Shown here one piece after another: positions 11,801-22,445 of a DNA stretch of 64,000 nt. This stretch comes from Phanerodontia chrysosporium (taxonomy: Eukaryota; Basidiomycota; Agaricomycetes; Polyporales; Phanerochaetaceae). The translations under genes and the position numbers were made by a program. The stretch covers positions 620,001 through 684,000 of the forward strand of contig MJGA01000003.1 of NCBI GenBank assembly GCA_001910725.1, written 5' to 3'. Positions within the stretch are counted from its first letter, which is position 1, and every line of letters begins with the position of its first letter. The notes below the pieces were generated by a model, which ran no database searches, was not told the DNA's origin, and saw only the letters and a list, made by a program, of their open reading frames with translations.

Positions 11801-14400
11801 TACGGAGAAGGAAGGCGGTGGGGTCACGATTCTTGCTGAATATGGTCAGGGAGATACGGTCGGCGAGCTGGACGTCATCACGAGCTCTCCAAGGCGAAAC
11901 ACAGTGCACGCCATACGAGATACCGAGCTCATTCGCATGCCACAGACGCTGTTCAATGCGATCTCGTCCAGGCATCCGGCCACGACCGCACAGTGCGTGC
12001 ATCTTCTCCAGAAACTCGGTAGAGAATTGACGTCGTCTCTAGGCTCCTGCGCATGATAGCATCACGCGTCAGAACTGAAGTCGACTCTTCGACGCGGAAC
12101 GCACCTGTTGAGTCCTCCCGCAGCAACAGCAACCTCAAGACTGTTGCCATCCTGCCGTCTTCGCGTAACGTCCCTATTGAGGCATTCGGTCGCAAGCTGT
12201 ATGCCGCACTTGAAAGCATTGGGGCGCCGACTGCCTACCTCAACCAGTCGTCCGTATCAGATCATCTCGGCCGGCACGCATTTACACGCATGGGCAAGTT
12301 GAAGGCTGCGGGTTGGCTCGCAGAGCAAGAGCAGAAGTATCGCATCGTGCTATACGTCGCGGACTCCGCCGTGAGCAGTACATGGACACAGACCTGCATT
12401 CGACAGGTTCGTACGGACTGCAATTCACTGTGATCCTCGCTAAGAGCGTGCGTAGGCCGACTATGTCTTGGTTGTCGGAATGGGAGAGGACCCAACCTTA
12501 GGCGAGTACGAGAGGCTTTTGCTGTCGATGAAGACCACTGCAAGGAAAGAGCTGGTGCTCTTGCATCCTGACCGAACGGTGGTACCGGGGTCAACTCGTG
12601 CGTGGCTCAAGGTGCGTTGAGCGAGAATGAAGCGGCCGAGAAGAGATGCTGATAGAACCTAGAATCGTCCATGGGTTCACCAACATCTCCACGTAGAGCT
12701 ACCGGTGAGTGTGGCATTGGCAGCGTAGGTATTCACCTGACCTTGGTGCGTGCAGGGCATCATGGACTCGGTCACACGCCCGGCACCCCTTCAACAAGAT
12801 CCTGCCGCGGTCATCGCTTTGAAGAACCTGAAGGACAGAGTCCAAAGTGGTATCCAGCGTTACCGCAGGGGCCCGGCTGACCCGCGACCGCAACGAGGCC
12901 CACATACCAACGACTTCGCTCGTCTCGCTCGTCGCATCTGTGGGAAATCGATTGGGGTCGTGCTCGGTGGAGGCGGTGCGCGCGGTATTTCACACCTGGT
13001 AAGTTTCTGTTCGGGAGCTCTTCGTGGACATGTGTTTACGTATCATAGGGCGTATTACGTGCACTCGAGGAATATGGTATCCCAGTCGATCACATCGGAG
13101 GTGCGTCGCTCCGCTCTTATGTTCACAGCGTGGACCCCAATGCACATGCAGGCACGAGTATCGGGGCATTTGTTGGTGGATTGTATGCGCGAGAAGGCGA
13201 TCTCTACTCCAGCGCGGCCCGTACGAAGCAGTTTAGTGGGCGGATGGGGAACATATGGCGTATCTTGTCCGACGTCACATATCCCATTGTGGCCTACACG
13301 ACGGTAAGCACCCCTGTTTTCCTTCTTAACATAGCATCATGTGTCTCTGCAGGGCCACGAGTTCAACCGTGCTATCTACAAGGTATGCTCGACCGTGCCT
13401 CCTTCCGAATACCTTACTGATCGGATGTTCCAAGGCGTTCTACGACCTCCATATTGAAGACATGTGGCTACCCTACTTCTGTAACACTACGAATATCAAT
13501 ACGTCGACCATGGAGATTCACGAGACGGGCTATGCGTGGCGCTTCATTCGTAAGTTGCTACAGCCGCTAACGCATACCATCGACATGAACACCTCTCCAA
13601 AGGAGCATCCATGACCCTCGTTGGCTTACTACCCCCAATATGCGACCGCGGGAATATGCTAGTCGATGGAGGATATTGTAAGCCTCACCTTTTTCGGCCG
13701 AATTTAGCAGCGGACTGACAGATGTTCTCCCAGTGGACAATCTTCCGGTACGACACGTTGTTGCAGCATGTCAAGGCTATGCTAACTTTGTTCAGGTCTC
13801 GACCATGATGTCCATGGGTGCGAGCGCAGTCATCGCCTCCGACGTGGGTTCTGTGAGTGGTATTTGGAAGCTGTGCGCATCCGTCTCCTGACCATGCCGT
13901 AGATAGATGACAACTCTCCCCGCAATTTCGGGGACTCTGTCTCTGGATGGTGGTTGCTCCTAAACCGGTTCAACCCTTTCTCGAATGCGCGGAGCGTGCC
14001 TGCCATCACTGAAATACAGAGCAGGCTAGCTTAGTGAGTTGCTCGCTGAAGTCCGCGTTGACAAACGCCAATATCCTTCCGCAGCGTCTCAAGTGTCAAG
14101 ACCCTCGAAGAAGCGAAGGTTGCGCGGGGCTGCTTGTATATGCAAATGCCGGTACAGGAGGTGAGCGACCCGGTGCTAAAGCATTCTTCGGACTGAATGC
14201 TCACTCGGATGGATGAACAGTATGGTACCCTGCAGTTCGGAAAGTTCGAAGAAATACAGAAACGAGGATACCACGCGGCGATGGAGATCTTGGAGAAGTG
14301 GGAAGAGGAAGGATGTCTCCCTTCAGCGTATGTCGGCGAGAAGAATGTTCGGCCAGCGGCTCGAACGAAGGGCCGCAGTGCACGTCGCAACTCCATCTGA
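8888..14400 (+). CDS. NTE1: Lysophospholipase NTE1 (patatin, cyclic-nucleotide-binding domains)
   Basis: ER phospholipase B that deacylates phosphatidylcholine; fungal orthologue of neuropathy target esterase. N-terminal hydrophobic segments ([14 protein letters not shown] and a second group ending [10 protein letters not shown]) anchor it. At least two cyclic-nucleotide-binding-like domains follow ([14 protein letters not shown]... and [20 protein letters not shown]). The C-terminal patatin domain has the oxyanion motif GGGGARG, the nucleophile elbow GTSIG and the DGG of the Ser-Asp dyad. The protein ends in a basic tail. Many introns of ~50 nt; a 14-nt exon (13734-13747) encodes LDNLP just after DGG. 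Anomaly: between ~9790 and 9840 the frame passes from DSAVSDE to RRSDSDVS only if one base is added; no intron fits. Confidence 0.93.
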
Positions 14401-14709
14401 TTCCACACTCATTTCCGCACGTTCTTTGTCATGATACACACAGTACAGGAATGCAAACTAGGGTCATAACCCAAACGCGCAGTCGCAGTAACTCGTACCT
14501 GCGGCCCATGACCCAAGGAAGGCTGTCATGATCCCTTATGTATCGTCGCTCCGCTAGTTATGGTACATAGCTATCTGGTCGTGGGTTATCTTGATCAGTA
14601 CGAGCCAGCTGGAGGCCCGTGGCCAGGGGCCTGTGGGTGCATGTGTCATGTGTAGACACTGTATATAAAGGGTTGGGACAGCTGGGTAACATTTGCATCC
14701 TCGTACTAC
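14401..14709. other. Intergenic region, NTE1 3' side and dsRBD gene promoter
   Basis: 309 nt after the NTE1 stop. No gene seen. The TATATAAAG at 14662-14670 belongs to the following gene. Confidence 0.5.
14662..14669 (+). promoter_or_regulatory. TATA box of the small dsRBD gene
   Basis: TATATAAA about 40 nt before the ATG at 14710, which fits a very short 5' leader. Confidence 0.55.
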
Positions 14710-15241
14710 ATGATCCTCATGGGCATAGATCAGGTCATCAACACAAGCTCAGCCGGAGCGACTGCTCCACCCCCTCTGACTGCCGCCCTGGCGAACAGCC
14801 AGGCTGCTGCTGTGGCCCAACCACCGCAGCCACTGCCCCCAAACAGCTTCTTGGCCCGCCACGGCACCCATAGGTTCGAAGACCCTGACCAAGGCGGGCG
14901 GGGGTACCTGCCCCAAGTGAACGAATGGGCGCGGGGCGCCATTGAATGGCGATGTGAGCGGGCGGGCGGATTTGAGCATATGCCGGTATGGGAAGCGTTC
15001 CCCATCTGTGAGTAGCTGTCCGATGCTGGCTCAGGTATAATGTGATATGAATTGGTGGCGCAATGCTGATATTACTTACCTTGCGATAGGGCGCGACGAG
15101 CCCCTGCAACAATTCAACGCGCAGGGGCCTACGAAGCAGGCGGCGAAAGAGGCTTCGGCGCGGCTTATGGCCCAGAGCGGGCACTGCGTGCGTCTGCCGC
15201 AATCTCACACCGCGTATACATATCCACTGACACGAAAATGA
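14710..15241 (+). CDS. Small single double-stranded-RNA-binding-domain-like protein
   Basis: A 149-residue protein from two exons (14710-15007 and 15090-15241; intron 82 nt, GTGAGT...ATAG). After a low-complexity Ala/Pro-rich N-terminus, residues ~70-135 resemble a dsRBD: an N-terminal helix (QVNEWARGAIEW), a strand around PVWEAFPIW, a second strand (QQFNAQG), then the hallmark C-terminal helix GPTKQAAKEASARLM, where the TKQxAKExA pattern is the RNA-contacting helix. No other domain is present, so it is not Dicer or an RNase III. Single-dsRBD proteins of this size occur in Agaricomycetes, but their role is unknown to me. The splice restores the conserved Trp in PIW. An in-frame ATG at 14719 is an alternative start. 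Confidence 0.72.
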
Positions 15242-15640
15242 TAGTGATCGACCAGATATCCCGCGAAGTGGCGCCGTTACCCATCTCTCCTTCCCTGCCC
15301 ACTTCCCGGTGTCTCCTTGGGCCACAGTCATAATATCACCTATATCACTGAAACACCCTCTCTCCTCCTATGCTTATGCTGTCCATTCTTTTCATATGTT
15401 TCTCTTCCCTCTTTCATAGTTTCATGGGGTGTATAGGATTTTTTTGGTGGCTGCATGCCACCTTTTTTTGCCTATGAGCCCCCTCCCCATTCTTTGCTCT
15501 CACCATTTAGTCATCATGCAGTCCCAGTTTGTTATTAAGCATCACTAGATCCTTGGTATACAGTGTATACATACACATGAAGCAGAAATGACCATGTTCT
15601 ATTGCAGGATCACAGGCTTCTCCCATTATACAGGATAAAA
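15242..15640. other. Convergent 3' intergenic region
   Basis: T-rich region between the dsRBD gene and methyltransferase A, which face each other. It holds the interrupted palindrome at 15433-15475; otherwise no gene. Confidence 0.6.
15433..15475. repeat. Interrupted palindrome with symmetric T7 loops
   Basis: Two nested inverted arms share one centre: ATAGG (15433-15437) with CCTAT (15471-15475), and GGTGGC (15446-15451) with GCCACC (15457-15462) around a TGCAT loop. A run of seven T lies between inner and outer arms on both sides. As RNA this folds into a hairpin with a symmetric U-rich internal loop. It lies ~190 nt beyond the dsRBD stop, possibly in its 3' UTR. Confidence 0.6.
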
Positions 15641-17826
15641 TCAATGATCTTTCCTACCTACAAGTAATCTGATGACACGAAGGGTTGGCTGAATTTCGTC
15701 CTCTCTAGCAAAAGTCCTAGCCTCCAGAATAGATCTCCGTAACTGCTCCTGGTCAGCCAGCTCAGTCTCAGTCATAGGATCTTGTCTTGGATATGTCCAC
15801 CCATACTGCACCATTGGATGCCATAGAGCTACTCTCATGTGCATATCTCTGTCAGAGACTGTCAGTAAGGCACTCTGTAACTCAGAGAGGTGCCAGCACT
15901 TACGCTTTATACCGCTCGAACATTGCATCAAAGCGTTCACGACTTGCCTCTTCGGAGTACTCACTGTCGTCCCAGCCGTATTTACTGAGAGCAGTTGGCC
16001 CTTCCGCAATGAGTAGCTTCAGTTCCTCCCACATGGCCTCTTTCGCAGCGTATACCAGCCCAACAGCACGCTGTAGGTGAAGGAACAATGTGTGCTCATC
16101 GAGCTCGGCGAGCGCGTCCATACCGAATAGCTGGAATGCGGCGGAACCGCCAATCTGCACAGAATCGCCCACGCTCGCGAGGGCAGGAAGGACATTGGCC
16201 TTCTCAACAGATGGCGAGGTTGATATCGAGGAGCCGGTGCCGGAGTGGATCGACTCGTCGCTTGAGCCGATAGTCGAAATCGAGTCGACGCGCTCGAGAG
16301 TAGGTAACTGCGGTACCGACGACAGTCCTGCTGACGAAGGCCGCGAGCCTGGCTCCGACGAACGCGAACGAACGCTTGGACTAATGAGCGTCGTAGACGC
16401 TGATAGTGGGCTCGGTGCGGCACTCGAGGTCTGCGGTAGTAAGTTGGTGTCCAGGTGCATCGCGGGAAGTGGCGGAGGTCGCGAGAACATCACTGTGTCT
16501 CGAGGCAGAGGTGGCAGAGGCGCAAGAGGAGGCATTGGGAAGTATAGGATTGGAGGCGAGACCACATGCGAAAAGGTCGCAGAGAAGTAGCCAGGTAGGA
16601 TCGCTTTTACGAATTGTTCAGCACAGGAACTGCGACATCGCGCGACGGACAAATCTCACAGCTTGGTTTTGAATTAATGAAACGGTTCTCGAACACTGAG
16701 TAGAACAGTTCTTCAAGAAGCGCATGGTCGTGCGGTAGGTCAGGAGGTACTTCGTAGTACTTGGTGTGCGGCGTAAGTTCCGCGTTGTTTTTGTGCGATG
16801 CTCGCTTCACAGCGTTGTGCAGGGGTTGGGTGAACCATCGCGGCAGTGTTGGAAACCTAGCATCTGGAAGAAATGTGAGCAAGGGCATGTATCGTAAGCG
16901 TGTCCTCAACGCACCCTCCTCGATTTGCTCTACATGACCTCCGGGTTTCAGAACGCGATTAATTTCCTGCGAAGCGTGTGAGGCGCGCCCAACCCACAGA
17001 AAAAGCTCACATACATCGAACAGATGGTGCCACTATACAAGCATGAATGATATATGAGAATCAAGGTGACAGCAGATAGGGTATCCTACTCACCTTGTCT
17101 TCGGGGACCGCAAAAGCGATCGTGAAAAGGTGGACGTGGTCAAACTCGTTATCTTCAAAGGGTAGCCGTTCGAGGCTTCGGGGATCTCGCTTAGCATATA
17201 TCACACCGCACATACGAAGCCCACCCACAAGTTCCCGTGCACCCACTGTATTCGCTTTGCTATCGACGGCTCGACGAAATCGAGGTTGAATTGGATGTCG
17301 ACAAGGTCGAACCCGATCTACAATTCGACATAAAGCATTGCACGTTGGGAAGAAGTTGTGTAACTTACGAAGGTGCAGTCCCTCCATTGCTTGGCAGCGT
17401 CGATAGTCCAGCTACCGGTCTGGGGCACCCCATCAGGACACCGTAGACATCCATCGAAAAAACACATACTCCGCACCCGAGATCAAGGCATCGCTTCGGG
17501 GGATTCGCTTTGTAGTCCGTGAAGGTGCACGCGTCCTCTTTCGTGCGGTAGATGAGAGCGCGGTCTAGGAAATTCCTGGGGAGCAGCTTGGCTTCAACAT
17601 TCTGCAACACATGGACGCATTGTGGGGAGTGTACATACATCTCCATCACTTCTCTGTCGTATGAGAATGGATACGGCGCAACGTCTTTGCTGCAAGCATG
17701 CAGCTTTGAGCCATGGCGGTAGACAAAATCGCCGTGCTGTTCATGGGAGATCGCAGAAGATTTGCGGGAGGAGTGTCTTGAGAGGAGGGACGACGGCCGC
17801 GACTTCGCATGGAGACTGGGAGACAT
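15641..17826 (-). CDS. SAM-dependent class I methyltransferase A
   Basis: Fungal methyltransferase with unknown substrate. A Ser/Arg-rich N-terminus (MSPSLHAKSRPSSLL...) precedes the methyltransferase fold: motif I LDLGCGTGSWTIDAA (split by an intron), an acidic strand (VGFDLVDIQ-like, IGFDLVDIQFN), motif IV region LPFEDNEFDHVHLF, and post-motif EINRVLKPGGHVEQIEED. The C-terminal half is family-specific, with PTLPRWFTQPLHNAV and, near the end, WHPMVQYGWTYPRQ. About eight introns are needed; the last exon begins with ADMHMRVALW and ends at the TGA 15643-15641. It shares its architecture with methyltransferase B at 28167-30551 but the two are diverged. Motif assignment is firm; the methylated target is not known. 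Confidence 0.82.
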
Positions 17827-18599
17827 GGCGAGTGAACTGTGGAGCTCGGGTGCACACAGATCGCGTCGAGCGCGACGTCAAGAGACAAGGGGCAGTACGG
17901 AGGCAAAGTCGCTGTGGCCTGCACGAGTGAATATGGCTAGGTAATAACGGATTTGATTGATCGGCGGGCGGTGCATCTGCGAGGTCGTTGGCCAGGGGCA
18001 GAGAGAACGCGAGACACCCCCATAGGCTATAGCAAGGCTACCCGACGCGCGGAAAAAGTGTAATGTAAAGAAAAAAATTGCGGGCTGCGTGGTGTGGGTT
18101 ACGAGACGAGACTCTCTCCTCGTGTCTCGGAGGCGTCGCAATCGCAAGCTCGCAACGGCCGGGATGAAGTGAACACCCGCCCCGTTCAGCTGGGATACCG
18201 GCGCAGCGCGGTCAATGTCGGCTGGAAACAGGCCCGCCCGTTCTTCGCTGTCCTCGCAGATGAACGGCAGCAAGAGCACGATGAGTAGGTCACCTCGGAG
18301 CTGGGCCTGAGCCGCGTAGGGGAACGAAGCCGGTGCGAGTCGGGACAGCCACTGTGGGGTGAAACAGTCCGCCGAGGGCTTCGCCAGCACGGAAAGAACA
18401 TGGCGGCTGAAGTACTAGAGACAGATAGGCCTGGCCGTCTTCTGCAGTCCCCGGATGTATGCATTGAACGCGTTCTGTGTACTCGAGCAGACGAGAGGAT
18501 GAACGTGGGGTGCTCAGGCCGGCCTCCCCGCGATTAGAGGAGACGCCCATAAAGCATGTCCTGGAGGCGCCCAATGGGAAGACGCAGTCACCCGCCGTC
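17827..18599. promoter_or_regulatory. Long divergent intergenic region (methyltransferase A / VPS33)
   Basis: 773 nt between divergent starts. Open frames exist on the minus strand but show no domain or credible splice pattern. An in-frame ATG for VPS33 at 18477 would lengthen that protein by 41 residues. Confidence 0.45.
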
Positions 18600-21267
18600 A
18601 TGGCTGCTGCACCAGTCGCGTCGACCTCCACGACAGAGAGCCCTGCGCCGCCTTCCAGACAATCCAAAGAGGATGAGCCGCCGCTGGACACATCGGTGCT
18701 AAAGGAACTAGCGAGGAAGGCTCTCGTCGATGCGCTCAACTCCGTGCGTAATGGTTTCGGTACGCACCCGCGGCGTATTAACCCGACGCGTGCAGGTCAA
18801 TGGCGTGAAGACCCTCGTCCTGGACAACTCTCTGGCTGGGCCGCTAGGACTCATCACAGAGGTCGCGCTACTGAAGGCATGCAGTACGCGTCTATGCCGC
18901 GTGCGTTTCAACTGACCGCGAAAGCCCTGCAGCACCATGGCGTCGACAAGATGTTCTGGCTCGAACCGGGACCTCTCTCTGCCACAACCACAAACATTGT
19001 GTATCTTTGTCGACCAAAGATTAGCTTTGTGAGGATCATAGCAGGTGCGTGCGCTCTGGTTCGGCGGCCAAGCAGGTCCTAATGGAACATACAAGACCAG
19101 ATTAAACGACATGCTCGGGAAGGCCAGAAACACAACTATACCCTATTCTTGGTCCCGCGGACCTCAACACTTGTATCCCGGATACTGGAAGAGGAAGGAG
19201 TCCTCGGCGAAATCACCATTTCTGCCTATAACCTTCAATTCATACCCCTCGCGGAAGATGTGGTCTCTCTTGAGCATGACAGCGCATTCAGAGAGATCTG
19301 GGCAGTATGTTTGAACTCATGGCTACGGGTGCTTTGGCTGATGGATCTGTCAGGACGGAGATGAGACCGTGATCTACAATTCGATGCTCGCACTCATGAC
19401 CATGCAGAGCTTGTACGGTGTATTCCCAAGAATCGTCGCGAAGGGTGACTACGCCTCGGTACGTGACTTCATTTGCTTCCACAATTCACGCTAACCTGAC
19501 CATTCAGCGACTAGCCAAACTACTGTCGAAGAATCTGGAGACGAGCACACCGGACAATGCCAACAATATGCTAGGGACAATGTCCGACAAACTGGATTCT
19601 CTCATTATAATCGACCGGAGGGTAGACATGGTTACACCATTGCTCACACAGCTCACGTATGAAGGTCTCATCGACGAGATGATTGGAATCAGAAATTGTG
19701 AGTGCATAGTGTCCTCTAGCAGGCGCAGGACTAACCGACGTGGTTTACCTCCAAGCGCATGTCGAACTACCGATCTCGTTGCTGGCTCCGCCGAATGCAC
19801 AGGCCCAAACTGCGGCGTCCTCGTCGACCCCTCAACCCAGCACTTCACTTGCACGGGAGAAGAAAAAGAAACACCATCTTACGACGGCGACAGACCCGTT
19901 ACTCGGAGAGCTGCGCGATCTGAATTTCTCTGCCGTGGGTAAGAAGCTGAACCAAGTTGCGCGACGACTCGACGAAGACTACAAGGTATTCTTGACACTG
20001 ATAGCCAGCTTACCGTGCGCTCACTATCTGTAGCTCAGGCACCAAGCAAAAACCGTGGCACAGCTGAAAGACTTCGTTGGAAAGCTTGGCGGGCTGCAGA
20101 GTGAGCACCAAGCCCTGAGACTTCGTAAGTCAAAATGTTACTCCCCGTCAGAAAGCAGCTAAGGTAAAGCAGATACTGGGCTGTCCGAGATGCTTGTCCC
20201 GCATACGAGGACAGATATCTTCAACAAGTCACTCGAGATCCAGCAGAGTGCGTGTACACGCTGTCAGTCTTGGCACCCTGTTGACTCCCACAGTAGACCT
20301 TCTGGCCTCGTACGACATCAACGGGCAGATATCCGCAATCGAAGAGTTGGTAGCCCAAGAAGCGGATATGCAGACTGTTCTGCGGCTGCTATGCCTCGCG
20401 AGCATTGTCGCCGGCGGCGTCAAAGCGAAGGCACTGGAGAACCTCAAACGCGAGATCCTGCAGGCGTACGGATACAACCATCTCCCGCTATTGCTCACGC
20501 TGGCATCCCCGCCATTGGCCGTGCTGCTGCCCAACCCGCTGCCTGCCTCGACGCCACCGTCAGTCGTGGCGTCAAAGTACCCATACACTAACCTTCGGAA
20601 GCAGCTGCGGCTTCTCATTGAAGACGCAGACCCTTTGGAGGAACTCGAGAACGACATCAGCTATGTGTACTCGGGGTACGCCCCCATCAGCGTCCGACTG
20701 GTCCAGTGCGTGGCCCAGAAGGGGGGAGTGCTGAGCAACCCCGCTGGTGAGAAGGACAAGAAGATTGCCGGTGACGACACCAAGACTGGAAAGGGGAAGG
20801 ACGCGGCTGCGCCAAAGGTCCAGGCCCACCCGATCGTGGGCTGGAAGGGCTTTGAGGACGTGGTCGCCAGTATCCCGGGCGAGACTGTCGACATTGTGCA
20901 GAAGGTCCCAGGCTCGCAGGATGGGGTAGGCCCTGCGGCATCGACCCTGGGTGAGTGATCTTCGGGTGTTGGCTGTGATGTCAGGGGGGTATGCTCATCC
21001 AGGGGCAGTGCTTCCGAAGGAACAGTCGACGACGACGGTGGTGTTTTTCCTGGGAGGATGTACGTATACGGAGATCGCCGCGCTGCGGTGGGTGGGGAGG
21101 CAGAACATTGGTGAGTTGTGCAGTGTGGTGTGTGGTGTGCATGCTGACGACTCGCAGGGCGGCGGATACTGGTGGCGACGACGGGGATGGTGAGCGGAAA
21201 GAGCATGATAGAGAGTCTGGCGGACAGCGGGGTGGCCGTGGCAGGCCCGTCCGAGGTCGGTATCTAG
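18600..21267 (+). CDS. VPS33: Vacuolar sorting Sec1/Munc18 protein VPS33
   Basis: SM-family subunit of the HOPS/CORVET tethering complexes that chaperones SNARE assembly at the vacuole/endosome. Start chosen at 18600 because [19 protein letters not shown], the usual N-terminal helix, follows soon after. Family features include [47 protein letters not shown] (the classical SM motif) and the C-terminal [19 protein letters not shown]. The [24 protein letters not shown] stretch fits domain 2. An Ala/Pro-rich and Lys-rich insert ([19 protein letters not shown]) is likely lineage-specific. About ten short introns; intron 18877-18932 uses a GC donor (AAG|GCATGC) with a CTGAC branch site. The last intron lies before [13 protein letters not shown]. 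Confidence 0.92.
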
Positions 21268-21704
21268 TAGGCGTCGTGTGTATGTCGACTCCCTCGAATA
21301 TCTGGCGGTGTCACGCGCTCGCTGCTGGGCTGGGTCTAGGCCGGCGTGACGTGACGCCGACGCGACGCGTTTGTTTGGCAACGGGGCAGGGTGGGACCCC
21401 GGGTGCAGCCCGCGTGGCCAGCTCTCGCCCAGCACGGTCTGCGGTGCGCGGGGTCCTGATGACGGAAGGGACTCTATCGGAGTTGACGCTGATTTGGGCA
21501 AAGACGAGCTGCTGTCACTCGCTCAGCGTTGCGCTTAGGCTATAAGGAAGTCACCCCTCAACATGTCTCGCCTTTCCTCTCCCTCCCCCCACCTCCCTCC
21601 GCCGCCACGCCCCTCGTCGTCGTCCAGCCAAACGTGCGCACGCTCCGCCCGCCGTCGCTAGGACATCCTGACCGCCCCGCTCCCAGCCCGCAACTGCCGC
21701 ACCC
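21268..21704. promoter_or_regulatory. Promoter and pyrimidine-rich leader of the HMG-like gene
   Basis: Contains a TATAA-like CTATAAGG near 21539 and a strongly C/T-rich stretch from ~21580 to 21620, as often seen just upstream of highly expressed fungal genes. No coding feature recognised. Confidence 0.5.
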
Positions 21705-22054
21705 ATGGTGAACACCACCACCAAGACCGCCAACAACGGCGCGTCCGCACAGGCCAAGAAGCGTGAGTGCCCCTATCCCGCCGCCCCGCCCGACGTGTCC
21801 CGCACTCACACGCGCGCGTTCCAGGCCGCTCCTCGTCCTCAGGAGGCCGCAAGAAACTCACGCCCTTCAACAAGTTCATGCAGACCGAGACTGCGCGCCT
21901 CAAGGAGGAGAAGCCCGAGCTGGACAACAAGGAGAGGTGCGCACCCGACCGCTCGCGCTTTCGGCCCCCGCATACATGCACTCACCACGCTCCCACCAGG
22001 TTCAAGATGGTCATTGACAACTGGAACAAGCAGAAGGAAAAGGCAGCAGCGTGA
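21705..22054 (+). CDS. Small HMG-box/YABBY-like nuclear protein
   Basis: Short basic protein of ~75 residues from three exons; introns begin GTGAGT at ~21763 and GTGCGC at ~21937. After a Thr/Ala-rich and basic start (AKKRRSSSSGGRKK) comes the core LTPFNKFMQTETARLKEEKPELDNKERFKMVIDNWNKQKE. The PFNKFM...E...K...KPE...ER(F)...W arrangement is that of the small HMG-like/YABBY proteins widespread in fungi and thought to bind DNA. The ATG at 21705 is in good context (CCCATGG). Expression is probably high given the CT-rich leader. The exact target is unknown. Confidence 0.8.
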
Positions 22055-22445
22055 CCCTGTGCGTCATTGCCGTCGCGTCTAGCCCGCGCGCAGGCCCCCG
22101 CTTTTTTCTCCGAGAAGCAGTCGCGCCTCTTTCTCCCGGTTTCATTTCCACCTTCCACTGAACACTTGGCCTTCCGTACTACTGCTCCCTTTCTATTCGG
22201 GCTCTCGTGTGCTTCCTAGGCTTTCGTGCTTATTGTATCTAATTCTATGCGGCCGTTGATATGACAGTCATCAATTCATCGTTGCATTTCGTGTAGGAAT
22301 AACGTAGTGAGTATATACACAAGACAAACTCGATCTATACAGGTACGGAAGCAAGAGAAGAATATACAATGCGGAAGAGTACATCAAGGATACAAGGGCA
22401 AGTCCGAGCAGTGGTACTTACAATAGGATACACGTCTGTAGGTCA
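22055..22445. other. Convergent 3' intergenic region
   Basis: AT-richer region between two facing stops; no gene seen. Consistent with two 3' UTRs. Confidence 0.55.

Noticed and set aside
17600..17640. A 37-nt intron in methyltransferase A exon 1 (GTATGT...TTGCAG)
   Set aside because: Too short for this genome, and removing it breaks the frame, whereas the unspliced frame is open and leads into the conserved segment.
20991..21545. 184-codon frame over the VPS33 3' end
   Set aside because: Overlaps VPS33 coding exons in another frame; no domain.
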